In this document: positions 9,944 through 17,895 of the stretch, piece by piece
Position numbering within the stretch: position 1 is the stretch's first letter
How the letters are laid out: every line of letters starts with the position of its first letter
Assembly: GCF_001424755.1 (NCBI RefSeq)
Contig: NZ_LMRF01000002.1
Coordinates: forward strand, 137,556-201,555
Source of the DNA: Marmoricola sp. Leaf446
Lineage (GTDB): Bacteria; Actinomycetota; Actinomycetes; Propionibacteriales; Nocardioidaceae
DNA: 64,000 bases
Direction: 5' to 3'
Notes under the pieces: generated by a model
The model's database searches: none
What the model was told of the DNA's origin: nothing
Seen by the model: only the letters and a program-made list of their open reading frames with translations
Program-made: the position numbers and the translations under genes

Positions 9944-12943
9944 GTGAACATTAACGTGACTCCGTGGTGGAAGGCGCTGAAGATCCGCCGAGAGATACTC
10001 AACGCGTCCGGCCAAATCGACGACGTCCAGATGTCTCTGTTCCGCGCTGTTCACGGCACGGGTGCCGATCGACCGGAGTACGCCGATGCGACGTACTACG
10101 GCGACATCACCCACCCCACCGAAAGACTCATTGACCTCCTTACCGAGATCGCAGTGCGGATCGGCGGTGGTGACGACTACCTCAAGGCCCGCGCCGTCAC
10201 GCGCCTAGACCAAGGCATGGGCGGCGGCAAGTCGCACGCTTGCATCGGTGCCTTCCACCTCGCCGCGCATCCGGACGCACTACTCGGTACTGAGCTCGGC
10301 CAGCAAGTAGCCGCGCGTGCCAAAGCGAAGACCGGCAAAGTGATCGCCGGTGACCTCCACCGGCCGCATGTCGTTGTGCTGCCCTGCGACAACATGACTC
10401 CCGGTGCCGGCGTCCAGGAGCTCGACGGGCCAGCCGTCAGCCTCTACGAAAGGTTCCTATGGCGCCTGTTCTCCAAGGACTACTCGCTCTACGAGCGATA
10501 CCAGCCTTTCTGGAGCGACAAGCACAAGATCGCCGAGGCCTTACGGGCCGTCAACCGTCCGATCTTGATCATCGTTGACGAGGTCCTCGATTACATCGGC
10601 AACGGTCTGGACGGCACCATCAAGCCGGATATCGCCGCCCAGGATATGGCGTTCCTGCGCGCCCTGCTCGACGTTGTCAACGACGTCCCGCACACCGCGA
10701 TGCTCATGGTCATGATCGCTTCGGACACAGACAAGACCGCCATCTCGCGAGCGGCCCGGGAGCGGCGCGACGATCTCAACAGCCTGCTCGAGCGCAACGG
10801 GACTCCGGCCACCGTGACCGAGGTAGGCGACTTCGCCGATATCCTCCGGCGGCGTCTCTTCGACTCAGAGCCTGCCATGGAGGTTCTCGCGGCGACTGCA
10901 AAGCTCTTTGACCCTGTGCTCGCGGACAAGGCCTGGGGGAAGTACGTCTGGGACTCGACCGGAGCTGACTGGCGCCGTCAGTGGTCGAGGGACGTCGCAG
11001 CCTGCTATCCGTTCCACCCGTTGCTAATGAGCGTGGCGAAGGAAGAATGGAGCAAGGTCACAGGCTTCCAACGAGTTCGCTCGACCATTCGGATTTTTGC
11101 GGCGACGGTTTATGCGCAGCAGCAGCGCGGCATGGCAGGAGAGTGGGTGCCAGCGCTTATCGGACCCGGCGACCTTCCGCTCTCTGACAGTGCTGTCCGA
11201 GAGGCCATTCTTGGCAGCGGCCTGGTTGAGGACGACCGAACCATCGCGAACTATCGCAGCCTGGCAGAGATCGAGGTTGTCAACCACGACGGGAGCAGCG
11301 GGACCGCCCGGCGGCAAGACCTAGACCGTCCCCGGGTCCTTTGGGCCGATAACAATCCGAGGGCGGCCGAGCGCGCTGCGACTTTCATCTTCCTAGCCAG
11401 CATTGTCGGCACTCTGCGCCCCGGTCGCGGCCGCGGCGCAAGCGCACCGGAGGTCAAGGCCGCCACGAGCGTCCCAGACACCAACTACACCGTTACCGAC
11501 GCTGACACGGTCGTTGAGGAGCTGGTAAACCCTGACCGCGGCTTGAGTGCGCTGGACATCATCCCGGGCCAGGGGAATAACAAGCCGGCACGGTACTTTC
11601 TCTCCACCCGACTCACGCACCGGATGTTGGTCAACAACATCAAGCGGACCATCACCGAGACGGAACGCAATACGGTGATCGCGGATTTCGCTCAGAAACT
11701 CGCCAGCAGCGGCCCCTTCCGTGACCTGAAATTCGTCTCCGCCGACCTCGGCCGGCGTCCGACTGATGTCCTCTCGACCGCTGGCATCGATACTGCTTTC
11801 ACCACGCGACTTGTCATCCTTGACCCTGCCCAATTCAGCCTCCGCAACGGGATGGAAGCCTCGACCCTGGAAGCCCTAGAGGTCGCCATGGGACTCGGCC
11901 AAGGTGCCCAACAACTTCCGATGCAATGGGCCAGCAGCGCGGTATTCGCAGTGGTCAACACCCAGCGCCGCAGCCTCGTGCGCGGGGTCGCCACCGAGTA
12001 CCTCGCCCGGCAGAAGGCGCTCGCGGCACCCGAAGTTCAGGCCGACGAGGAATTGAAGAACACCGGCACCACAGAGTTGCGCGGCGCCAAGGAACAGTTA
12101 GAGAAGGCGATCAAGCGGGCGTACCAGCATGTCGCCTACCTCGCCCAGCCTGACCCTGACGGCGAGCGGTATCTGGACCAGCTGACGTTCGACGATGACA
12201 ACTTCACAGCCCTGGACGGCACGATCGTGTGGAAGGGCCTGGCGCGCCGCGACAAGGTCCTCGACTCTGGGCAGTTCAATGCCAAGGCCCTACAGCACAA
12301 CCTGCGCGATCAAGATTACGGCCGTACCCTGTCCGACATCCGCGCGTCGTTCTACAACGCCCCGCGGCTTCCGCTGCTCTACAACGGTGACCGAGACCTG
12401 CAGCAGGCGATCTACGACGCAGTCGATGATGGTGCGCTGAGCATCCTCGACGGGTCCGGGTCGGGTGTTGCGGTCACCGCTCCTAACCAGGTGAATCTGA
12501 CCAGCGCGGGTCTGCGGTTGGCTAAACCGCAGCTGGCCACCTGCCCCAAGTGCGGTCAGTCAGCCCACGAAGGACCTTGTGTTGGCAGCGAATCCGGTGA
12601 CACCAACAACGGCGGAGCAAACTTCCCGAGCAACCATGGCGGAGGAGGGACGTCTACCTCGGGCGGCAGTGGGTCGAGCAGTTCGGCATCGAGCGACGAG
12701 CAGGCAATACTGCCGGCCACGGAAAAGCAGGTCGCTTTCTCCTTCACCAGCAATCTCCTGGCGAGCGCGGACGGCGCCGACGGCTTTGCGGCGCTGTTCC
12801 GGTCGTTCTACATGGCCCTGGATGAACGGCAGATTAGCTACCTCCAAGGCGCCCTTCAGTTGGTCGTGGAGGCCGAAGCGGCCGAATCGATTCAGGAGAA
12901 GCTGAACGATCTCGGCATTACCGGGACGATAAAGGACCTGTGA
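9944..12943 (+). CDS. DUF499 AAA-type ATPase of the defence operon
   Basis: Large predicted ATPase, 999 residues from the GTG at 9944. That start is chosen because AGGAGG at 9932-9937 is 6 bp away. The Walker A motif GMGGGKSH is near residue 91, and a Walker B-like stretch (ILIIVDEVLDYIG) is near 210. A four-Cys zinc-knuckle-like segment (CPKCG...GPC) lies near 866-880, followed by a Gly/Ser-rich linker and a short C-terminal domain. This matches COG1483/DUF499, a family repeatedly found with DUF1156 methylases in defence islands. The spacing from the upstream gene (70 bp) still fits one operon. Confidence 0.85.
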   Translation: MNINVTPWWKALKIRREILNASGQIDDVQMSLFRAVHGTGADRPEYADATYYGDITHPTERLIDLLTEIAVRIGGGDDYLKARAVTRLDQGMGGGKSHACIGAFHLAAHPDALLGTELGQQVAARAKAKTGKVIAGDLHRPHVVVLPCDNMTPGAGVQELDGPAVSLYERFLWRLFSKDYSLYERYQPFWSDKHKIAEALRAVNRPILIIVDEVLDYIGNGLDGTIKPDIAAQDMAFLRALLDVVNDVPHTAMLMVMIASDTDKTAISRAARERRDDLNSLLERNGTPATVTEVGDFADILRRRLFDSEPAMEVLAATAKLFDPVLADKAWGKYVWDSTGADWRRQWSRDVAACYPFHPLLMSVAKEEWSKVTGFQRVRSTIRIFAATVYAQQQRGMAGEWVPALIGPGDLPLSDSAVREAILGSGLVEDDRTIANYRSLAEIEVVNHDGSSGTARRQDLDRPRVLWADNNPRAAERAATFIFLASIVGTLRPGRGRGASAPEVKAATSVPDTNYTVTDADTVVEELVNPDRGLSALDIIPGQGNNKPARYFLSTRLTHRMLVNNIKRTITETERNTVIADFAQKLASSGPFRDLKFVSADLGRRPTDVLSTAGIDTAFTTRLVILDPAQFSLRNGMEASTLEALEVAMGLGQGAQQLPMQWASSAVFAVVNTQRRSLVRGVATEYLARQKALAAPEVQADEELKNTGTTELRGAKEQLEKAIKRAYQHVAYLAQPDPDGERYLDQLTFDDDNFTALDGTIVWKGLARRDKVLDSGQFNAKALQHNLRDQDYGRTLSDIRASFYNAPRLPLLYNGDRDLQQAIYDAVDDGALSILDGSGSGVAVTAPNQVNLTSAGLRLAKPQLATCPKCGQSAHEGPCVGSESGDTNNGGANFPSNHGGGGTSTSGGSGSSSSASSDEQAILPATEKQVAFSFTSNLLASADGADGFAALFRSFYMALDERQISYLQGALQLVVEAEAAESIQEKLNDLGITGTIKDL

Positions 12944-13472
12944 TTGACCCGGGGCCAGCGACGAGCAAGGCTGCTTCTCTGAGCTCGGTAGAGCGAGCGT
13001 GTTCCGATGGGGTGGGCGGCGACCGTCTTGAGCACATCCTTCCTAGCTCTCGCAGCGCCAGCACCTAACGGCAGGACGGAAGGCATCGACGCTAGAGAGT
13101 TACTCGACCCCGACTGGCTTGGCGCAGAGACAACGCCTGAAGGCGTTCGCAAAGTCGTACGCGGAGGGTTTGATCCCGGAAAGCAGGGAACGGCCACGTG
13201 CCCGACGACAGTGGTGTCGCTGTAGTAGGTGCGTGGCATCGCGCCGGAGGTCTGCATGGAAAGCCTCCGGGCTGCTCCACCCTGAGGGTTGAACTCAGCA
13301 GCAGAGGTCCTCGGCTCACACCTTGTCGTGACGACTGTTGACGACTTCCGAAACCACACTGGCCGCGCGCTCGCTGTCCCTCCAAATCAAGCGGCACGCA
13401 TGCTACGAAGGTCCGTAGATCGGTCCGCCCTCTGGGCGGGCCGAACGTCATTTCAAGGCTAGTTGACGACGA
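12944..13472. other. Gap with a possible decayed coding remnant and relaxase upstream region
   Basis: A GTG at 12940-12942 overlaps the DUF499 stop in the manner of a coupled fourth gene, but its frame closes after about 44 codons. Another frame (about 13068-13225) then reads plausible protein (LDPDWLGAETTPEGVRKV). This may be a truncated, frameshifted gene. The remainder up to the relaxase includes an imperfect hairpin at 13422-13443 (GGTCCGCCC / GGGCGGGCC). It is a candidate for oriT because oriT commonly lies beside the relaxase gene, but no nic consensus is recognised. Confidence 0.35.
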
Positions 13473-16181
13473 GTGACGGCGGTGAGGCGACGGGTGCATG
13501 GCGGTGTGAAGTTCTACCGCGGCTCGGCCGGTGCCGCGCGCTCCTACGTGGAGGCTGACCGCTCGCGGGCCGACGACTACTACCTCGCCGAGGGCAGCGG
13601 GGTCGCGGAGCGGTACGTCGCCTCGGTAGACCCCGGGGGAGGTGCACCAACCTGTACCGGCGCGAGCGCTGGGGCCATGGACGGTGACGCCTACGAACGA
13701 TGGGTCGGCGGATATGACCTCGCTTCCGGAGAGCCGAAGGGCCGGCTGCGCACGGACGCCAACGCGCTGCGGTTCGTCGAGGTCGTCGTCAACGGCCCGA
13801 AGACCTGGTCGCTCGTCGCCACCCTCCATCCCGAGATCGCCGCGGCGTACGACGCGGCGCAGGACCGTGCCGCGACAGAGATCATCGGGTGGCTGGCCGA
13901 GCATGCGACCACCCGGGTCGGTCCACGAGGTCGGCAGGTGCAGGTCCCGGTCGAGCAGCTCGAGGCTGCGGTGGTGCGGCACTACACCTCCCGGGCCGGG
14001 GACCCGCACCGTCATCTGCACCTGCAGGTCAATGCCCGGGTGTTCGCGGCCGGTCGGTGGCGGGGGCTGCACTCGGTGGGTGTGGTGGACAGCATCGAGG
14101 CGATCAATGGGATCGGCCACGCCGCCGTCATGTGCGACGCGGAGTTCCGGGACGCGCTCGCCGCGCACGGTTACAGCCTTGACCCCGAGACGGGCGAGGT
14201 GGTCCAGCTCGCCCGGTACGTCGGGGCGTTCAGCGCACGGGCATCGCAGATCACCCGGAACATCGACCGCTACGAGGCCGCCTGGCGTGCCGAGCACCCC
14301 GACGAGGAACCTGGCCCGCGATTACGTCGCGGTTGGGACCGGCGCGCCTGGGCGCAGGCGCGACCCGACAAGGTCGTCCCGACCAATGGCGCCCAGCTCG
14401 CCGGCCGGTGGCGCGACGAGCTGGCCGACATGGGATTCACCCCACCGCTCCGCACTGCTGGACATGGCGCGCGTCTGGGGACGGCGATCGGTCGGATCAA
14501 CCGCGATGCGGTGATCGACCTGGTCCTCACCCGGTTGGGCGCCCGGCGGTCTGCTTGGAATGGCGCTGACGTCCGCGGCGAGGTCGAGCGGATCGTCGCC
14601 GCCGTGGACGTCGTCACCCCGCCATCGGTACGCCGCGAGCTGGTCGAGGACCTGACCAGTCGCACCATTGAGTCGTGCGTGCCGCTGCTGGCCGGCGACG
14701 ACGTCCCCGAACATGTCCGGGTCCTCACCTCCCGCAACGTCCTCGGTGTCGAGGCCGACCTGGTCGACCGCCTCGCGGCCCGTGCCGAACACCCGACAGT
14801 CGCGCAGTGGCTGGGCCCGGTGGCCGCGCAGCAGCGGGGCCTGGTCGACGCGCAACGAGAGGTTGCCATTGCCCTGGCCGGCACCGGAAAGCTGTTGGTG
14901 ATCGAGGGCGCGGCGGGAGCCGGCAAGACAACCACCCTCGCCGCGGCACGTGAGCTGCTCGACCTGCAGTCGCGGCGACTGGTCGTCGTGACCCCCACCC
15001 TGAAGGCCGCAAGGGTCGTCCAAGACCAGGTCGGCGCCGACGCGTTCTCTGCGGCCTGGCTGGTCCATCAGCATGGCTACCGGTGGGACGACAACGGCCG
15101 CCGGACCCGCGAGCCCGTCGGTCGCGAGCACGTCGACGCCAGGGCCCGGTTGCTGCCTAAAGACATGTTGCTGGTTGATGAGGCGGGGATGCTCGATCAG
15201 GACATCGCTACGGCGTTGCTCACCATCGCCGACGAGACCGGGGCTCGGGTTGCGTTCGTGGGTGACCGGCATCAGCTCCCGGCGGTTGGCCGTGGCGGCG
15301 TACTGGACCACGCCGCCCGCTGGGCACCACCCGAAGCGTGTCTGACGTTGGAGAGCGTCCACCGGTTCACCGACGCGACCTACGCCGACCTGACCCTCCT
15401 CATGCGGCGTGGTGTGCGCAGTGGCGAGGTCTTCGACGCCCTCGTCGACCGGGGTCAGATCGTCGTGCACCCCACCGACGTCGAACGCCTCCACGCCCTC
15501 ACCACCTGTCATGCAGCGGACGGGTTGATCGTCGCGGACACCCGCGAACGAGTCGCCGCCCTGAACGCCGCCATCCGTGACCACCGGCTCACCACTGACC
15601 CCACCACCTCGCTCACCACCGCCGCCGGTGAGCAGGTAGGGATCGGGGACCGGATCGCCACCCGCCACAACGACCGCGCTCTCGGGGTCGCGAACCGCGA
15701 CACCTGGACCGTCAGCCGCCTCTCCGGCGACGGGGCCCTGGCCGTGACCGGCCGCAACGGCGACCGGGTCCTGCCCGCGAGCTATGTGCGCGAGCATGTC
15801 GAGCTCGCCTACGCCACCACGGTGCACGGCGCTCAGGGCGAGACCGTCGACCAGGCCCACCTGCTTGTCGGCGAGACCACCGGTGCGGCCGCGGCGTACG
15901 TCGGCATGACCCGCGGCCGCCACCGCAACACCGCCCACGTCGTCGCCGAGAGTCTCATCGACGCACGCGCGCAGTGGATCGATGCCTTCAACCGCTACCG
16001 GGCCGACCTCGGCCCCGGGCACGCCGCCCAGACCGCTGCCGACGACGTCGAACGCTACGGCCCCCAGCTCCTAGCCAAGACGGTCCGCCAGCGCCATCAA
16101 CTCGAACCCGCCATGTCCGCAACCCACCGGGACGGCCTCTACGCCCGACCTGCCCGTCGCTCGCCAGGGATCGGCTTCTGA
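13473..16181 (+). CDS. MobF-family conjugative relaxase (TrwC/TraA-like)
   Basis: A 902-residue relaxase-helicase that would nick oriT and guide the strand during transfer. The N-terminal TrwC domain holds the three-histidine metal motif HYTSRAGDPHRHLH near 170-183, with candidate catalytic tyrosines near 15, 25 and 37-38. The C-terminal half is a RecD-like helicase with Walker A GAAGAGKTT near 478 and DEAGM near 569. It is somewhat short for TraA-type proteins. The true start could be GTG 13473 or 13506. No coupling protein or secretion genes accompany it, so mobilisation would need a helper element. Confidence 0.88.
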   Translation: MTAVRRRVHGGVKFYRGSAGAARSYVEADRSRADDYYLAEGSGVAERYVASVDPGGGAPTCTGASAGAMDGDAYERWVGGYDLASGEPKGRLRTDANALRFVEVVVNGPKTWSLVATLHPEIAAAYDAAQDRAATEIIGWLAEHATTRVGPRGRQVQVPVEQLEAAVVRHYTSRAGDPHRHLHLQVNARVFAAGRWRGLHSVGVVDSIEAINGIGHAAVMCDAEFRDALAAHGYSLDPETGEVVQLARYVGAFSARASQITRNIDRYEAAWRAEHPDEEPGPRLRRGWDRRAWAQARPDKVVPTNGAQLAGRWRDELADMGFTPPLRTAGHGARLGTAIGRINRDAVIDLVLTRLGARRSAWNGADVRGEVERIVAAVDVVTPPSVRRELVEDLTSRTIESCVPLLAGDDVPEHVRVLTSRNVLGVEADLVDRLAARAEHPTVAQWLGPVAAQQRGLVDAQREVAIALAGTGKLLVIEGAAGAGKTTTLAAARELLDLQSRRLVVVTPTLKAARVVQDQVGADAFSAAWLVHQHGYRWDDNGRRTREPVGREHVDARARLLPKDMLLVDEAGMLDQDIATALLTIADETGARVAFVGDRHQLPAVGRGGVLDHAARWAPPEACLTLESVHRFTDATYADLTLLMRRGVRSGEVFDALVDRGQIVVHPTDVERLHALTTCHAADGLIVADTRERVAALNAAIRDHRLTTDPTTSLTTAAGEQVGIGDRIATRHNDRALGVANRDTWTVSRLSGDGALAVTGRNGDRVLPASYVREHVELAYATTVHGAQGETVDQAHLLVGETTGAAAAYVGMTRGRHRNTAHVVAESLIDARAQWIDAFNRYRADLGPGHAAQTAADDVERYGPQLLAKTVRQRHQLEPAMSATHRDGLYARPARRSPGIGF

Positions 16182-16369
16182 CATGCGTTGACGAGTTCAC
16201 CCGAGGGCGTCCACTCAGGCTCCTCAGTGCGCCTGTTCACCACGGGGACAGGTGCCGACGTACGAGGAAGAGCACGGACATGGACCACCGACATCACCCC
16301 GCGCGTCCCCATCGCCCGGTCGTAAGTGACCGAGAGGACACCTCCCGACGAGCGAAGAAGGACAAGCAG

Positions 16370-16606
16370 ATGGACCCGATCCAGATCCCCCGCGACTGGG
16401 ACGACCGAGGCCTGATCACCTTCGAGGAGTTCTGCGACCTCATCCGCATCCCACAGCGCACCGTGCGTGACTGGCGCAGACGAGGCGTCGGCCCCCGGTG
16501 GGCACGCTTCAACGGCTGCGGTCGCCTCTACATCACCGTCGCCGAAGCCCGCCGCTTCCTCACCTCCGCGGCACCCACCACACGCAGGGAGCGGACCAAT
16601 GGCTGA
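16370..16606 (+). CDS. Small HTH protein, excisionase-like
   Basis: A 78-residue protein with a MerR/Xis-like helix-turn-helix (TFEEFCDLIRIPQRTVRDWRRRG) and a GRLYITVAEARRFL wing. ATG 16370 is preferred because AAGGA lies 7 bp upstream. It is probably a recombination directionality factor or regulator of the element. It overlaps the next HTH gene by 8 bp. Small HTH genes of this type often accompany relaxase and integrase genes in actinobacterial integrative elements. Confidence 0.65.
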   Translation: MDPIQIPRDWDDRGLITFEEFCDLIRIPQRTVRDWRRRGVGPRWARFNGCGRLYITVAEARRFLTSAAPTTRRERTNG

Positions 16607-16793
16607 GAAGACCCTGCCGACCTACCTCAGCCTCGACGAGGCCGCCAAGGTCATGTCCCTGTCGGTGAAGACCATCCGCCGTCGCATCGCCGACGGCACC
16701 ATCCCCGCCTACCAGTGCGGCCGACGCCCCATCCGCATCCGCCTCGACGAGCTCGAAGCCGCACTCCGCCGCATCCCCTCGGCCCGGTGGTGA
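16599..16793 (+). CDS. Excisionase-family DNA-binding protein
   Basis: A 64-residue protein almost entirely made of a Xis/MerR-type DNA-binding domain (YLSLDEAAKVMSLSVKTIRRRIADGTIPAYQCGRRPIRIRLDEL read as a family pattern). It starts inside the previous gene, indicating coupled translation. The likely role is binding the att arms to promote excision by the integrase, or repressing the element's genes. Which of the two small HTH proteins is the true Xis cannot be told from sequence. Confidence 0.75.
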   Translation: MAEKTLPTYLSLDEAAKVMSLSVKTIRRRIADGTIPAYQCGRRPIRIRLDELEAALRRIPSARW

Positions 16794-16876
16794 GCGTGTC
16801 GCAAGAGGATCGGGCGCGGCACGGAAAGCATGGTGACGCCAGTCCGTAGCGCCGGTGCACGCACGCTCCCTTTACA

Positions 16877-16898
16877 GATAATGTCCCTGAGGGGGACA
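16877..16898 (+). promoter_or_regulatory. -10 box and operator-like inverted repeat before the AbiEi-like gene
   Basis: GATAAT at 16877-16882 is a good -10 hexamer. It runs straight into TGTCCC-N5-GGGACA (16882-16898), a perfect 6-bp inverted repeat covering the expected transcription start. That arrangement suits autorepression by the HTH protein encoded just downstream. The RNA leader before GTG 16908 would be only about 20 nt. Confidence 0.5.
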
Positions 16899-16907
16899 AT
16901 AACTGTT

Positions 16908-17582
16908 GTGGCATCGATTGACATCATCACGACGAAAGAGGTCGCCCACCTCCTCGGCGTCACGACCAAGACCGTCTTCCGACTCATCGAGTCGGGTGAC
17001 CTGACGCGCGCTGCCCGTGGACTCGTGGACCGCGCCTCCGTCGAGCGCTACCTCGCCAACCGGCAGGGTGGACGCACGCGGGTGTGGTCCGAGCACACCG
17101 CCTGGGGTGCCCTCGCCCTGCTGTCGGGCCTCACCGCCGACTGGCTCGGATCCGTTCAGACCTCGCGGCTGCGCTCGACGCTGCGAAGCATTGACACCGA
17201 GGACCTGATTGTTCGGCTTCGTGACCGTGCCACCGTCCACACCTACACCGGTCACCGCAGCGTCATCACCCGGTTGAGCGCCGACGACCGTCTCGTCGTC
17301 GTGGACACCACCGTGCTCGGCCAGGTCGCCGACACCACCCAGGTCAACGCCTACCTCGACCCCGCCCACCTCGCCACGATCGTCGGCAGCCTCGGCCTCA
17401 AGCAAGCAGCCGACGGGAGGATGACGCTGCGCGTGACGACCTTCGACATCGATCGAGTACGCCGGATTGCCAACCACGGAACGGCACTGGCCTCCGTCGA
17501 CGCCGCTACCTCCCTGGACCCGCGAACCCGTGGGCTGGGGGAGCGGACCCTTGCCGACAGCTCGACGAGGCTGACTGCTTGA
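16908..17582 (+). CDS. HTH protein resembling an AbiEi-type antitoxin
   Basis: A 224-residue protein from GTG 16908; an in-frame start further upstream would lie within the promoter. An N-terminal Xis/MerR-like HTH (TTKEVAHLLGVTTKTVFRLIESGDL) is followed by an arginine- and valine-rich domain of unknown fold. The TTG at 17579-17581 overlaps its stop and opens a frame resembling a nucleotidyltransferase of the AbiEii class. Adjacent HTH and AbiEii genes form type IV toxin-antitoxin or abortive-infection modules, so an antitoxin role is inferred from context. The partner is broken (next entry). Confidence 0.55.
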   Translation: MASIDIITTKEVAHLLGVTTKTVFRLIESGDLTRAARGLVDRASVERYLANRQGGRTRVWSEHTAWGALALLSGLTADWLGSVQTSRLRSTLRSIDTEDLIVRLRDRATVHTYTGHRSVITRLSADDRLVVVDTTVLGQVADTTQVNAYLDPAHLATIVGSLGLKQAADGRMTLRVTTFDIDRVRRIANHGTALASVDAATSLDPRTRGLGERTLADSSTRLTA

Positions 17583-17870
17583 ACGACCGCCCCGTCATCG
17601 ACGTCCCGGCCGCAGTTGGCGGCTGGCCTGCTCCGTGGCCCAACGTCGCCGGTCTGCCGGCGTTCTGCCCTCAGACAGCTGGACGCTCGTCAGTGGCCTG
17701 ATGACCCAGGTGCACACCGTCCACTACGGCATCGGCGTGGTCCGACCCACCAACGGCGTCGACATTGTCCTCCACCTCCAGACGTCCCGGCCCGCACCGC
17801 CATCACCCTGGAGTCGCTCGGCTACCGCCTGCGTCCATTCGCCATGGTTCGGGCGTCATGTTGCCCGTTG
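17579..17870 (+). pseudogene. Decayed AbiEii-like nucleotidyltransferase
   Basis: Recognisable nucleotidyltransferase-like protein is spread over three frames. It starts from TTG 17579 (NDRPVIDVPAAVGGWP), shifts near 17655-17668 to DSWTLVSGLMTQVHTVHYG...RPTNGVDIVLHL, and shifts again near 17785 to ARTAITLESLGYRLRPF. The block SGLM...RPTN.VDIVL is the nucleotide-binding region of AbiEii-like proteins. The rest of the expected ~250-300 residues is missing; the opposing gene's stop is at 17896. A functional toxin is therefore unlikely. Confidence 0.65.
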
Positions 17871-17895
17871 CCATCCGCATCCTCCGGATCTGCGA

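Noticed and set aside
3884-12943. Assignment as DISARM or BREX
   Set aside because: DrmA/DrmB (DISARM) and PglZ, BrxC and BrxL (BREX) are absent; only the SNF2 and methylase features overlap with DISARM.
13007-13225. Small intact gene in the gap after DUF499
   Set aside because: The full frame mixes plausible and implausible sequence with no ribosome site; treated only as a possible remnant.
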